Shown one piece after another: positions 1 through 10,200 of a DNA stretch of 64,000 bases (its first letter is position 1; the number at the start of each line of letters is the position of its first letter). Origin of the DNA: Falsiroseomonas stagni DSM 19981 (lineage in GTDB: Bacteria; Pseudomonadota; Alphaproteobacteria; Acetobacterales; Acetobacteraceae). The stretch lies in assembly GCF_900114315.1 (NCBI RefSeq), contig NZ_FOSQ01000001.1:598202-662201 (forward strand). Direction: 5' to 3'. The position numbers were made by a program, and so were the translations under genes. A model generated the notes under the pieces. That model did not search any database, had not been told where the DNA came from, and saw nothing but the letters and a program-made list of their open reading frames with translations.

Positions 1-724
1 CGCCCATCGCGGCCATCCACATGCGGATCTCCTCCGCGCCATTGCCGGCGGTGTGGACGTTGGCGGTGGCGTAGTCGATCGTCCGCTCATGGTCGCCCGC
101 CTCCATGAGCGCCAGCAGCGTCTCATCGAAGTCGCGATTGACCATGCCCATGCGCGGGGTCGCGATGTCGTGGCTGATGCCGCCGGTGGCGAGGATCGCG
201 ATGCGCTCCACGCCCTGGTAGCGGCGCAGCGCCTGGCCGAGGAAACGGCCGAAGCGATGGCAGCGGCGCATCGTCGGCATCGGCGGCTGCACACAGTTGA
301 ACAGGATGGGCACGATCGGCAGGTCGGGATCGAGCCCGGCGAGTTCGAGCGGCGTGAGCGAGCCGTGGTCGAGCACCATCTCCATGGAGAAGGCGGGATC
401 GAATTCCGCCTCCAGCGCTTCCTGCAGCAGGAAGGCGCCGAGTGCCTGGTCGCCGGCGAAGGTGCGGCGCTTCGCCTTCAGCCAATGCTCGATCGGGCTT
501 TCGTAGCTGTCGGCGACGCCGATGCACAGCGCGGGGAAGTTGTTCAGGAAGAAGTTGTGCAGGTGGTCGTTGGACAGCACGATGAGCACGTCCGGCCGCC
601 CGGCCTCGAAGTCGCGGCCCATCGCCTCATAGGCGCCGAAGATCTCGGCGCGCAGGGCGGGCGGGATGCGGTCGGGGAAGTTCAGCATCACCGGCGTGTG
701 GCTGGCGGTGTAGATCCCGGTCAC
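1..724 (-). CDS. LigB-like class III extradiol dioxygenase, catalytic subunit (C-terminus cut by window edge)
   Basis: 241 residues are visible; the gene runs off the left edge, so the C-terminus is missing. The family opens catecholic rings next to the hydroxyls (meta cleavage) with non-haem Fe(II). Residues that fit the LigB active site are an N-terminal ASHTP (His9), SNDHLHNF (His54/His56), LDHGSLTPL (His120), GGISHD (His185, the usual acid/base His) and GAEEI (a Glu ligand) near residue 231. The start is a GTG that overlaps the stop of the LigA-like gene (GTGA), which gives translational coupling. The separate alpha and beta genes match protocatechuate 4,5-dioxygenase, but the actual substrate (protocatechuate, gallate or a substituted catechol) cannot be read from the sequence. 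Confidence 0.85.
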   Translation of the reverse strand, partial: MTGIYTASHTPVMLNFPDRIPPALRAEIFGAYEAMGRDFEAGRPDVLIVLSNDHLHNFFLNNFPALCIGVADSYESPIEHWLKAKRRTFAGDQALGAFLLQEALEAEFDPAFSMEMVLDHGSLTPLELAGLDPDLPIVPILFNCVQPPMPTMRRCHRFGRFLGQALRRYQGVERIAILATGGISHDIATPRMGMVNRDFDETLLALMEAGDHERTIDYATANVHTAGNGAEEIRMWMAAMG

Positions 725-1032
725 TTCAGCCACTTGTCGTCTCCTTCCTTCATCAGGCTGCGCAGCGCGGCAAGGGAGACGTCCTCGGGGATGCGGACGC
801 CGATGCAATGCGCGCGGAGGAGGTAGGGGTTGACGCCCGCCTCGTAGAGGCCGGCGACGTCGTTGCCGCCGATCATGGCGGCGAGCCGTGGCGGCAGCGC
901 ATAGCGCGCGAGGTAGGCGTCCTTGTCGGCGTTGTAGGCGGCCAGGTCCTCGGCGTTGTGGTGCAGGCGGTACAGCACCTTGTCGAGGAGATAGGCTTCC
1001 GTCGTCGGCATCATGTGGCGCCAGTTGCTCAT
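721..1032 (-). CDS. LigA-like small (alpha) subunit of extradiol dioxygenase
   Basis: This 103-residue protein matches the alpha subunit of protocatechuate 4,5-dioxygenase in size and content. It is mostly helical, with a YLLDKVLYRLH segment and a central LAAMIGGNDVAGLYEAGVN segment. In the family, alpha caps the active site of the LigB-type beta subunit and has no catalysis of its own. Its start overlaps the stop of the upstream hydrolase (ATGA) and its stop overlaps the GTG start of the LigB-like gene, so the three genes form one coupled minus-strand operon. The function is secure by neighbourhood; the substrate is not. Confidence 0.85.
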   Translation of the reverse strand: MSNWRHMMPTTEAYLLDKVLYRLHHNAEDLAAYNADKDAYLARYALPPRLAAMIGGNDVAGLYEAGVNPYLLRAHCIGVRIPEDVSLAALRSLMKEGDDKWLK

Positions 1033-2180
1033 GCGCCCGCGGCCCCCGGCTGCAGGCGCTGCGCCACCCAGGCGACGATGGTCGGCACGGTGTGGGGGCC
1101 GAAGCCCATATGGCCGCCGGGGAAGAGCCGCACCGTCTTCGGGCTGCCATGGTCCAGCAGCAGGTGGATGTCGGCGGGCGGGCACTGCTTGTCGTCCTTG
1201 CCGTTCACCAGCAGCAGCGGCGCGCAGGGGCGATCGAGCAGCCCCTGGTCGAGCAGCGAGAGGCGGCGGAAGCCCTCGGCATATTCCTCGTCGTTGGTGG
1301 CGCCGAGCATGCGGCAGCGCGTCTCGACCAGCTCCATCAGGTAGCTGTCGGGATGGCGGGACTTCTCGATCCAGTCGCGCTGGAACATGTAGTGGATGCC
1401 GCCGCCCCAGTTCACCGCGCCGCGCAGCCGATCCGGGATCTGGTGCGCGAGCTTGGTCGCCCAGTGGCCGCCGAAGGATCGCCCGATCAGCACGATGCGG
1501 CTGCCATCCAGCCCCGCCTGCGCGGCGACCCAGTCGAGCACGGGCAGGAACTGCTTCTCTCCGTCCGCGCCTGCCTTCAGCGGCGACTGGCCGGTGCCGA
1601 CATTGTCGAGCGCGATGGTCGCGATGCCGGCGCGGAGCAGCGTGTCCGACAGCTCCGTCATCTCCTCCTTCCACGCATCGACGCCGCCCCACATCACCAC
1701 CACCGGCGGTCGCGCGATGCCCGTCGGGCGGCGCAGGTAGAAGGCGATCTTCTCCCCGATCGCGTCCGGCGCGGCGAAGGGGATGGAGATGGGCACCAGC
1801 GGCGGGTCGCAGAGCGCGCCGAAGCGTCGATAGGCCGTCAGCTCCTTCTCGTAGCTCGCCTCCTTCGCCGGGTGGTTCGGGCAGGGAAAGCGGCCGAGGA
1901 AGTAGAAGCCGTAGGCGTGGTAGTAGAGGTCCCGCGCCGCATCGGCCCGGCCTTCCCGCGCGGCTGCCTCGGCCTCCGCGAAGAAGCGGTCGCCGGTGGC
2001 GACCCAGGCGACGGCCCAGCGTTCGCCGTCCAGCCCCTGCAGGGCCTCGATCGTGTCGCGCGTGGCGGCTGGATCGGTGAGGCCGAGCGGATGGACGCGC
2101 TTGGCCAGGCGGTCGCGCATCCAGGCCTTCGCGTCGTCGAGCGACCGCGGGCCGGCCAGTTCGCCGGGGGCGGCGTTCAT
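1029..2180 (-). CDS. alpha/beta hydrolase, 2,6-dihydroxypseudooxynicotine-hydrolase / FrsA-like
   Basis: The protein has 383 residues. An N-terminal helical region (about 1-125) precedes an alpha/beta-hydrolase core with WGGVDAW (oxyanion region), nucleophile elbow GRSFGG (Ser235), NGKDDKQCPP (Asp329/330) and GGHMGFG (His357). Length and layout match FrsA/DUF1100-type hydrolases, including 2,6-dihydroxypseudooxynicotine hydrolase, which breaks a C-C bond next to a ring. As first gene of an operon with LigA/LigB-like subunits, it probably removes an acyl side chain to make the diphenol that the dioxygenase opens. Simple esterase activity is the main alternative. The start is the ATG that leaves a 203-bp gap to the regulator; a palindrome at 2318-2331 lies in that gap. 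Confidence 0.8.
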   Translation of the reverse strand: MNAAPGELAGPRSLDDAKAWMRDRLAKRVHPLGLTDPAATRDTIEALQGLDGERWAVAWVATGDRFFAEAEAAAREGRADAARDLYYHAYGFYFLGRFPCPNHPAKEASYEKELTAYRRFGALCDPPLVPISIPFAAPDAIGEKIAFYLRRPTGIARPPVVVMWGGVDAWKEEMTELSDTLLRAGIATIALDNVGTGQSPLKAGADGEKQFLPVLDWVAAQAGLDGSRIVLIGRSFGGHWATKLAHQIPDRLRGAVNWGGGIHYMFQRDWIEKSRHPDSYLMELVETRCRMLGATNDEEYAEGFRRLSLLDQGLLDRPCAPLLLVNGKDDKQCPPADIHLLLDHGSPKTVRLFPGGHMGFGPHTVPTIVAWVAQRLQPGAAGA

Positions 2181-2317
2181 CGCCCCGCGCCCCGGGGCGG
2201 GGCGCCGGCCAGGCCGCGCGCCGCCATCGGATCCCTGTCAGCGCCTGCGATCATGCCGTCCCCCCTCCTGTATTCATCGGTCGTCCGGCCCGGCCCCATG
2301 CCGCCCCGGCGCCAAAA

Positions 2318-2331
2318 TTGAACATGCTCAA
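2318..2331. promoter_or_regulatory. candidate TetR operator before the dioxygenase operon
   Basis: TTGAACATGCTCAA is a 14-bp palindrome with one mismatched pair around a CATG centre. It lies in an AT-richer patch between the TetR gene and the hydrolase operon it precedes. Position and size fit a TetR operator; binding by the neighbouring regulator is inferred. Confidence 0.4.
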
Positions 2332-2383
2332 ATTATGAAGCTGCGAAATCGCTGTCAACGCGGAAAGCGGCCGGCCAGGCCGG

Positions 2384-3043
2384 TCAGGGTGTGCGGGACA
2401 GCGCCTCCGGCCGCGGCGCCAGGCCGTTCAGCACGATCAGCAATTGGCGCCCGAGGCCCGAGAGCCCGGTCTCCAGGTCAGGCTGTTCGCTGACCAGCCA
2501 GCGGCGCAGCTCGACCTGGTAGATCGCGAAGATCACGCGGGTGATGTCGTCCGGCGCCGCCTCGGCATGGATCAGCCGTGCCGCCACCGCACGCTCCACG
2601 AGGTCCTGGATCAGCCGGCCTAGGCCGGCGCGCGTCGCCAGGAAGCGCGCGGATTGCTTGCCTTCCTGGTAGAAATACATCTCGCGCAGCGCCTGGCGGG
2701 ACAGCACCGGCAGGCGGCCGAAATACTCGAAGTGGATGCGCATCACCGCCATCAGGCGGGCATGGAGCGTCTCCTCCACCTGCACCGCGGCGATGGAGCG
2801 GCGGATGCAGTCCTCGAGGTCATCGTTGACCAGGAGGAACAGCAGGTCGCGCTTCGTTTCCGCGTAGACGAAGACCGTGCCGAGCCCGACGCCGGCATGC
2901 GCCGCGATCTCCCGCGTCGTGGTGTCGTCGAAGCCCTTGGAGACGAAGAGTTCGAGCGCCGCGGCGCGGATGCGCGAGAGCTTGTCGCGCTTGTTGCGCT
3001 CACGCCGTCCATTCGACACTGCCCCCGAAGCGCCATCGTTCAT
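2384..3043 (-). CDS. TetR/AcrR-family transcriptional regulator
   Basis: The protein has 219 residues from the chosen ATG; an upstream extension is possible but lacks family-like sequence. The N-terminal helix-turn-helix reads TTREIAAHAGVGLGTVFVYA after RIRAAALELFVSKGFDDTT, which is the TetR signature. The C-terminal two thirds is a helical ligand-binding domain with no close relative I can name. It is transcribed in the same direction as the hydrolase/LigA/LigB operon, 203 bp upstream, with a palindrome in the gap. It therefore most simply acts as a ligand-released repressor of that ring-cleavage operon. Confidence 0.85.
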   Translation of the reverse strand: MNDGASGAVSNGRRERNKRDKLSRIRAAALELFVSKGFDDTTTREIAAHAGVGLGTVFVYAETKRDLLFLLVNDDLEDCIRRSIAAVQVEETLHARLMAVMRIHFEYFGRLPVLSRQALREMYFYQEGKQSARFLATRAGLGRLIQDLVERAVAARLIHAEAAPDDITRVIFAIYQVELRRWLVSEQPDLETGLSGLGRQLLIVLNGLAPRPEALSRTP

Positions 3044-3226
3044 CAGCAGGGCCCATTCTCCATCGGCCCTGATCCAGGGCGGGTTGCGACGCCAGCGCCC
3101 CGGCTTGAAGGGCCGCGTGGCGGGTGGCGGCATCAGGGTCATGCAGCGGCGCCGCCGGGGCAAGCAAGGCGCCGATGATCCGCCATGCCATGGCATGGAT
3201 CCGGTCACGCCACGCGGAGACGCGCG

Positions 3227-3970
3227 CTACAGGGTGAACAGCCGACCATGCTGCGGCATGGGGTCGGTGATGCCTTCCCGGCGCAGCGCCCGCCAGTAGA
3301 GGACGGGGTTTGCGGCCAGCACAGGCGTGCCCAACTCCGCCTCCATCTCTCGCGCCAGGGCCCGGAAGGACGCGTTGGTGCCGACCTGGATGATGGCCTC
3401 GACCTCCGGCCCCGCCAGGTCCCGCACCGCCTGCATGGTGCGTTCGCGTGGCACGCGCGCGATGGCGGCGGGGCCTGGCGCCTTCAGGCTGACCAGGCGC
3501 ACCACCTCATGCCCCGCATCCTCGAACAGGGCCCGTGCGGCGGCATCGCCGACCGGCATGAAGGGCGTGAGCAGCGACAGCCTGATCTTCCGGCCGAACA
3601 TCACATCCAGCGCGGCGAGGATGGCGCTGGTATAGTCGGTGACCCGACAGCCGATGCGGGCGGCGCAATCGGCCACGAGCCTCTGCCCCGCCGCCCCGCC
3701 CCCCACGAAATTCTCCGCCATCACGCCCAGCACGACATGGCCTGGGGTGGCCGGCAGCAGCGTGTCCAGCGCGGCGTTCAGCCCCTCCACCATGGAGGCG
3801 CGCACCGCGAGCGTATCGGCGTCGCTGGTCACCGCACGATCGGGGTTCGGGATGCGCGCATGGGCGTTGATGACGCCGGGCGGGCGCAGCGCCTCCATCT
3901 CGGGCTGGACGGAGATGTTGGTGGCGGGCGCCACCACGCCCATTAGCAGCCGTGGCCGTTCTTCCTGCAT
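3227..3970 (-). CDS. maleate isomerase / arylmalonate decarboxylase-family protein (Asp/Glu racemase fold)
   Basis: This 247-residue protein has the layout of the maleate cis-trans isomerase and arylmalonate decarboxylase group: an N-terminal GVVAPATNISVQPEME segment, a first active-site loop GVMAENFVGG (residues 82-91), a KIRLSLLTPFMPVGDAAA segment and a second loop VEAIIQVGTNASF (190-202). Characterised members use one or two catalytic cysteines in those loops. Here the only cysteines are Cys102 and Cys108, in neither loop, so the usual thiol chemistry is doubtful. The gene is on its own, diverging from the giant RTX gene. A non-thiol lyase or decarboxylase, or an inactive relative, is possible. 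It may serve a C4-dicarboxylate step after meta-cleavage, but that link rests only on proximity. Confidence 0.7.
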   Translation of the reverse strand: MQEERPRLLMGVVAPATNISVQPEMEALRPPGVINAHARIPNPDRAVTSDADTLAVRASMVEGLNAALDTLLPATPGHVVLGVMAENFVGGGAAGQRLVADCAARIGCRVTDYTSAILAALDVMFGRKIRLSLLTPFMPVGDAAARALFEDAGHEVVRLVSLKAPGPAAIARVPRERTMQAVRDLAGPEVEAIIQVGTNASFRALAREMEAELGTPVLAANPVLYWRALRREGITDPMPQHGRLFTL

Positions 3971-4134
3971 GGCGTGAGGCTAGGTCAGTCTCCGGTCCTA
4001 GGGAATGATCCGGGTGGACAGCCCGCCGGCAGCCCCGTGGCGCGCTGCCTTGCAATGTCCGCGGGTGGTCCTGTGTGGCGATGGCTTCAGCCACGGGTAT
4101 CGATAACCATCTGATGCTGCGAAAATTGGAACAA

Positions 4135-4164
4135 TTGTCAGCATTACCAGAAATTTAGTATAAC
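4135..4164 (+). promoter_or_regulatory. candidate sigma-70 promoter for the giant RTX gene
   Basis: TTGTCA (4135-4140), an 18-bp spacer and TATAAC (4159-4164) lie in the only AT-rich stretch of the 323-bp gap between 3971 and 4293. Initiation near 4171 would give a leader of about 120 nt before the ATG at 4294. Apart from this promoter and the leader hairpin I see nothing else in that gap. Confidence 0.45.
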
Positions 4165-4235
4165 GTAGCTTTATGGTGCGTTTTCGTCCCGTTAGGGTTC
4201 CGTTTACAGCAATTTATTGATGCATGGTGGGGCTC

Positions 4236-4258
4236 GCGCGGCCTCTTCCTGGCCGCGC
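4236..4258 (+). other. leader hairpin upstream of the giant RTX gene
   Basis: A perfect 8-bp GC stem (GCGCGGCC / GGCCGCGC) encloses a 7-nt loop (TCTTCCT). It sits between the predicted promoter and the start codon, about 35 nt before the ATG, and has no T tract. It could affect mRNA stability or translation; no regulator is evident. Confidence 0.35.
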
Positions 4259-4293
4259 CGACGCTTTGCCGTGCCCATGGGCGCGGGGTTTCG

Positions 4294-7200
4294 ATGGAAG
4301 GCACGGATACGCTCAAGTTCCCGGTATCCCGGGATGGGTTCCTCGGCCCCGACCATCGGACAGTCCAGGTCACCTTCAATGACGAGGAGGAAGGCTGGGA
4401 CGCGTATTGGGAAGACAGCGCCGAACTGATCGAGGTGCCGCAATCCCTGATCACCCTCATCATCGGCACCGGTGGTATCGCTGGCGCCGGCGTGGTTGCG
4501 GCGGCGACCGCGATCGCGATCGCGAATGAAGATGTCCTCCGCTTCTTCTTCGATCCCGGTGAGATCCTGGGCGAGATTCCGATCATCGGTGGCCTGCTCG
4601 GCTCGCTGCCGCTGACCTTCCCGGTGCTGCTCGAGGCCGGGAGCGCCGATTCCGTCAGGGGAACCACGGGCAGGGACTGGCTCCTCGGCGGTTCGTCCAA
4701 CGATACGCTCTACGGCCTGGGCGGCGACGACAAGCTGGAGGGCGGCGAGCGCGAGGACATCATCTATGGCGGTGCCGGCGATGACCTGATCACCGGCGGC
4801 GGCGACAGCGAGGAAGCGGACGAGACCCATACCGACGGCTCCTCCCAATGGGCGGAGAAGATCCAGGGCAGGGCCGACATTACCTGGGATGGCGATACGC
4901 TCTACGGCGAGGCCGGCGCCGACGTGGTGCGCGGCGATTACGGCAGTGACTACCTCTCCGGCGGCACGGGGTGGGACGCCCTGATGGGCGGGATGGGGAA
5001 TGACACGCTGTTCGGTGACGAGGGCAACGATCTCCTCGTCGATGGCGGCGACGTCCGGGACCGCGACTTCGAGTGGATCAGCCTGGACGACCTCGCCTCC
5101 CCGTCCAATGTCGCCGACCCCGTGGGCTTCATCCAGGGCAAGCTGCGTGATTTCGGCGTCTTCCTGATCATGGAGTTCGCCGTCTCCTCGCCGGAGAATG
5201 ACGTGCTGTATGGCGGCGATGGGCGGGACACGATCCTGGCCGGCCAGGGCACCAACCAGCTTTATGGCGGCTACGGCGACGACAGCATCCAAGGCGGCAG
5301 CGGCCGCGACACCATCAATGGCGACAAGCTGGTACGCTGGAGCGGCAGCTACAACGGCCAGGCCATGGTGGACACCTATGGTGACGGCTGGGGCGCCGAT
5401 ACCATCGATGGCGGCTATGGCCAGGACGTGCTGGAAGGCGGCGATGGCGACGACGTCATCACCGACCCCGGCAGCAACGGCCACACCTTCGGCACCTCCC
5501 TCGCCAACCTGTTCGGCGGCGGCAAGAAGGTGGCCGAGACAGACTTCCTGTACGGCGGGAACGGCAACGACACGGTCGGCAGCGGCAAGCGCTTCGACCC
5601 CTCGCGGCTGGAAGGCGAGGCCGGCGACGACGAGCTGCGCAGCGGCAATGGCGCGGATACGATGGTCGGCGGCGCGGGCAATGATTCCTACTACGGGATC
5701 GATTCCGGCGACCAGATCATCGAACTTGCCGATGGCGGGTCGGACTGGATCTACGTCTTCGGCAGCTTCACCCTGTCCCTGAACATCGAGCGGGTGACGA
5801 CCTCCACCGAACTCGATCCCGACCTCTTCGCCGGCTACGCCCTGCGCACGACGTCCATCACTGTCACCGGCAACTTCCAGGACAACTGGTTCAAGGCAGG
5901 CTGGTCCGGGGACGTCTTCATCGGCGGTGCCGGCAACGACACCTATATCGGCACGGAGAACATCGTCGAGGAAGCCGGCGGCGGCTTCGACATGGTGATC
6001 GTCCGCGAGGGCGGCCGGCTGCGCGACAATATCGAGGCGATGGAACTGGCCAGCGGCAACGCCGATGGCAACAACCAGGACAACCTGCTGCGCGTCACCT
6101 CCGTGCAGTATGACGGACTGATCCAGGGCTTCGGCGGCAATGACACGATCGCCGTCGAGAATTCGGTCCATAGCGCGGTGCGCGGCGATGGCCGCGGCAA
6201 CATGTCCGGCCAGCTCGGTGCCCAAACCCGCTTCGACGATCGCAATGCCACGCTGGATGGCGGCGAGGGCAATGACAGCATCATCGCCAATGACCAGGAC
6301 ACGACGCTGATCGGCGGTGTCGGGGACGACACGCTGGCCGGGGGCCGGGGGCGGGACTGGCTGTCGGGTGGCGCCGGTAACGACCTCTACCGCTTCAGCG
6401 GTGGCGACACGATCACCGGCGAAACCGCCGGCGCGGATACGATCGAATCCGTCGATGATGTGTCGATGGGCCGCGGCATCGAGGTTCTGCGACTGACCGG
6501 CACGACCAGCGCGGGGGGCGTCGGCAGCGCTGACGCCAATCTGATGATCGGCAATGCCGGGGCCAATCGCCTGCTGGGCCAGAGCGGCGACGATACGCTG
6601 GATGGCGGCCAGGGCAGCGATACGCTGGAGGGCAGCTCGGGCAACGACCTGCTGGCCGATAGTGCGGAGGCGATGCCCACGCTTACCAGCAGCTTCGATC
6701 GCGGCCTTTCCGCTTCGGTCTGGGAACGCGATTCCGACAGCATCCGGGTCTCCGACCGCCTGATCGAGACGGTGCTGGTGGACACCGCGCAGAACGGCAC
6801 CAGGGCGCTGTATGCCCTCAGCGCCGATCAGCGCTACCTGGTCTTCACCTCCACCCCCGGCCTGATCGACGAAGGGCGTGGCAACACGCCCGTGCTGTTC
6901 CGGATGGACCTGCTGACGCGCGACATCCTGAAGGTGCCGGGATCGGATCTCGGCAGCGTCAGCGATCCGAGCGTCTCGGTCGATGGCAATTTGGTCGCCT
7001 TCACCTTCACGGAGGGCGGGGTCCAGAAGATCGGCCTGTCCTGGTTCCAGGCCCTGCCCAACCAGACCTGGCCGCGCCAGAACGGCCAGTACTTCGAGGT
7101 GGCGAGCAACTGGTACGCCTCCGCGGCCAACAGGGCCGGGGAGGCCGCGGACGGCGACAGCCGAAATGCCGTGCTCTCCGCCGATGGCGGCTGGCTGGCC

Positions 7201-10200
7201 TTCGAGACGCTGGCCAGCAACCTGTCCCGCACGCCGCAGGGCGAACTGCTTGACCTCGTGCCGAACGATACCAACGGTACCTGGGACATCTACCTGCGCA
7301 GCACCGCGCCGATCGGCGCGGTGGACTACTACGATGGTTCCGCCGGCTACTCCGTTGCCTATGGCAACATGACCCGCGTCTCCATCGGCGTGGGCGGTGC
7401 CCAGTCGAATGGCGCCAGCGTCAGCGCCGACCTGTCCACCGATGGCCGCTTCGTCGCCTTCCTCAGCGATGCCAGCAACCTTGTCGTCAACGACACCAAC
7501 GGGCTGCGCGATGCCTTCGTGCGGGATGTGGAACTCGGCGTCACGCACCTGATCACGGCGGGCGCCAACGCCGCGACGACGCGCGTCGCCCTGTCCGATG
7601 ATGGCCAGACCGTCGCCTTCATCACGCGCGCGACGAACATCGCCGCCGTGCTCCGCCCCGGGGAGGCACGCCCCGGCTGGCTTGATGCCGCGCTCTCCGA
7701 CGGCCAGCCGCATATCTACGTCCACAACCGCGCCACTGGCGAGACGGTGGTCCTCACCGACCGCGACGGCACCGTCGTCACCGCGCGTGAGGACATCGCC
7801 CTCAGTCTCTGGAATGCCGATGGCCGCCTCTGGCTTTCCTACGGGACGGCGAACAGCGCCTCCGGCGGCATCGAGCAGATGCGCACGGTCGATGAGTATT
7901 TCGGCCGCGTCAGCAATGACCTGCTGGAGGGTGACACCGGCGACGACACGCTCTCGGGCGGCGTCGGCGCCGATACGCTGGATGGTGGCACAGGGGCGGA
8001 CAGCCTCAGCGGTGGCGCGGGGCGCGACACTTACATCCTGACCGATGCCCTGGACCGCTTCGCCGCCGATACCGGAGAGGGCAATGTGCTGCGCACGGCC
8101 CTCGACTACGACGCGGCCGACTACCCGGTCTTCTTCGACACGGTCCGCCTGCTGAACGCCGAGGGGGTCGATTTCGCCCGCGGCGGAGAACGGAACGAGA
8201 CGCTGGAGGGCAATGTCAGGGCCGACACGCTGATGGGCGCGGGGGGCGATGACAGCCTGCTCGGCGGCGGTGGCACGGACTCCCTGGAAGGTGGCGCCGG
8301 CGCGGATACGCTGGATGGAGGCTCCGGCGCGGACACCATGTCGGGCGGGCCCGGGCAGGATGTCTTCTTCATCGGCAATGCCGGCGACCGCATCATCGAT
8401 ATCGGCGGCGGCATGCGGATCATCGCCAACACCTCCGTGACGGTGGACAATCTCCTCCCCGGCACGGCGGCGCCCGTGGCGGTCACGCTGATCGGCAGCA
8501 GCCAGGCCAATGTCAGCCTGGCCGGGATGGAAGCGCAGGGCGCCGCGACCCTGATCGGCAATGAGGCCGCGAACCGCCTGACCGGCGGCAGCGGCCACGA
8601 TTCCATCGAGGGCGGCGCCGGCGCGGATACGCTGGTCGGTGGCGCCGGCAATGACAGCCTGTTCGGCGGGGCGGATGACGACCTCGTCGCCTATGAGACG
8701 GCCTGGCTGCAGGCGACTGTCAGCTTCTTCGGCTTCGGCGGCGGTGCCGTCGCCCTGGCGGGTGGTGAGCGGGACGTCTTCGGCTCGGATGTCGAGCGTG
8801 TCAGCTTCAACGGGCTGGTCGGCACGCTGGAGCAGGCGGTGCGCGCCTCCGCCAGCGCCATGGCGGTCACGGCGAATGGCGTGACGGCCACGGCGACGGC
8901 GGCGAATTCCTTCGCCACGACGTCGCTGCGCATCAGCCAGACCGCGACCGCGGGCCAGGTGGTGGCGACCATCGCCGTCACCGACATCAACGCGCCCTTC
9001 GGCGACACGCAATCCCTGTTCTGGGTGGGGTCGGAGGCGGAGCGGCTCGGCCTCGACCGGCTGTTCCAGATCACGAACAACCAGATCGTGGTCAGGGCGG
9101 GGGCCGATCTTTCGCAACTGCCGGCGAGTTTCTCCGCCAACATCGCCGCGCGGGGGCTGGACGAGTTGCAGCGCGGCTTCAGCTTCCGCTTCACCATCGC
9201 CATCGATCCGGTGGATCGCAGCGGGACGGATGGCGCGGACAGCCTGGCCGGCGCGGGCGCCGACGACACGCTGCGCGGCCTGGGCGGGGACGATAGCCTC
9301 GCGGGCGGCGCGGGGAACGACAGCATCCAGGCCGGGGGTGGCGCGGACAGCGTCTCGGCCGGTCTCGGCGCCGATGCGGTGGCGGGCGGCGAGGGCGCTG
9401 ATACGCTGCTTGGCGGCGCGGATGCGGATGTCCTGTCCGGCGAGGCCGGCGCCGATATCCTGCGCGGCGAGGATGGCGCCGACACGGTCTCGGGCGGGGA
9501 CGGTGCCGACCTTCTCCAGGGCGATGCCGGGGCGGACAGCCTGCGCGGCGATGCCGATGCCGATACGCTGCTGGGCGGGGCGGATGCCGATACGCTGGAT
9601 GGCGGCGTCGGCGCGGACAGCCTGGTGGGTGGCACGGGCGACGATTTCTACCGGCTCGACAACGTGGGCGATGTGGTGGTGGAAGCCGCGAATGGCGGCG
9701 CCGACACCATCGAGGCGGCCTTCGTGCCGAGCTTCGCCAATATCGAATACCTGCGCCTGACCGGCGTGCTGGCGCTCTCCGCCACCGGCAGCGCGGGCGG
9801 CGAGACGATCGAGGGCAATGGCGCGAACAACGCGCTGTCGGGCCTGGGCGGCGACGATGCGCTGATCGGCAATGCCGGCGACGATACGCTGACCGGCGGC
9901 GCGGGGCGCGACACGCTGGCGGGCGGCGCGGATGAGGGGGACCTCGCGGTCTTCTCCGCCGCCTGGTCGCAAATCGCCCTGGTGGCGGCCGATGGCGGCT
10001 ACTGGCTGCGCGATGGCACGGATGCCGCGGGGGCGTCGGTGGCGGGGCTCAGCGGGCTTTGGCACGACCGGCTGACGGGAATCGAGTTCGTCAACTTCGC
10101 CGGCCGCCAGGGACGCATCGCCGATGCCGTCGCCGCCGCGGCGGAGGGCATGACGCTCACCGATCCCTCCCCGGGTGACGATGGCGGCATCACGCTGATG

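Noticed and set aside
53-2321. Long plus-strand frames opposite the LigB/LigA/hydrolase genes
   Set aside because: They are shadows of well-supported minus-strand genes with clear family motifs.
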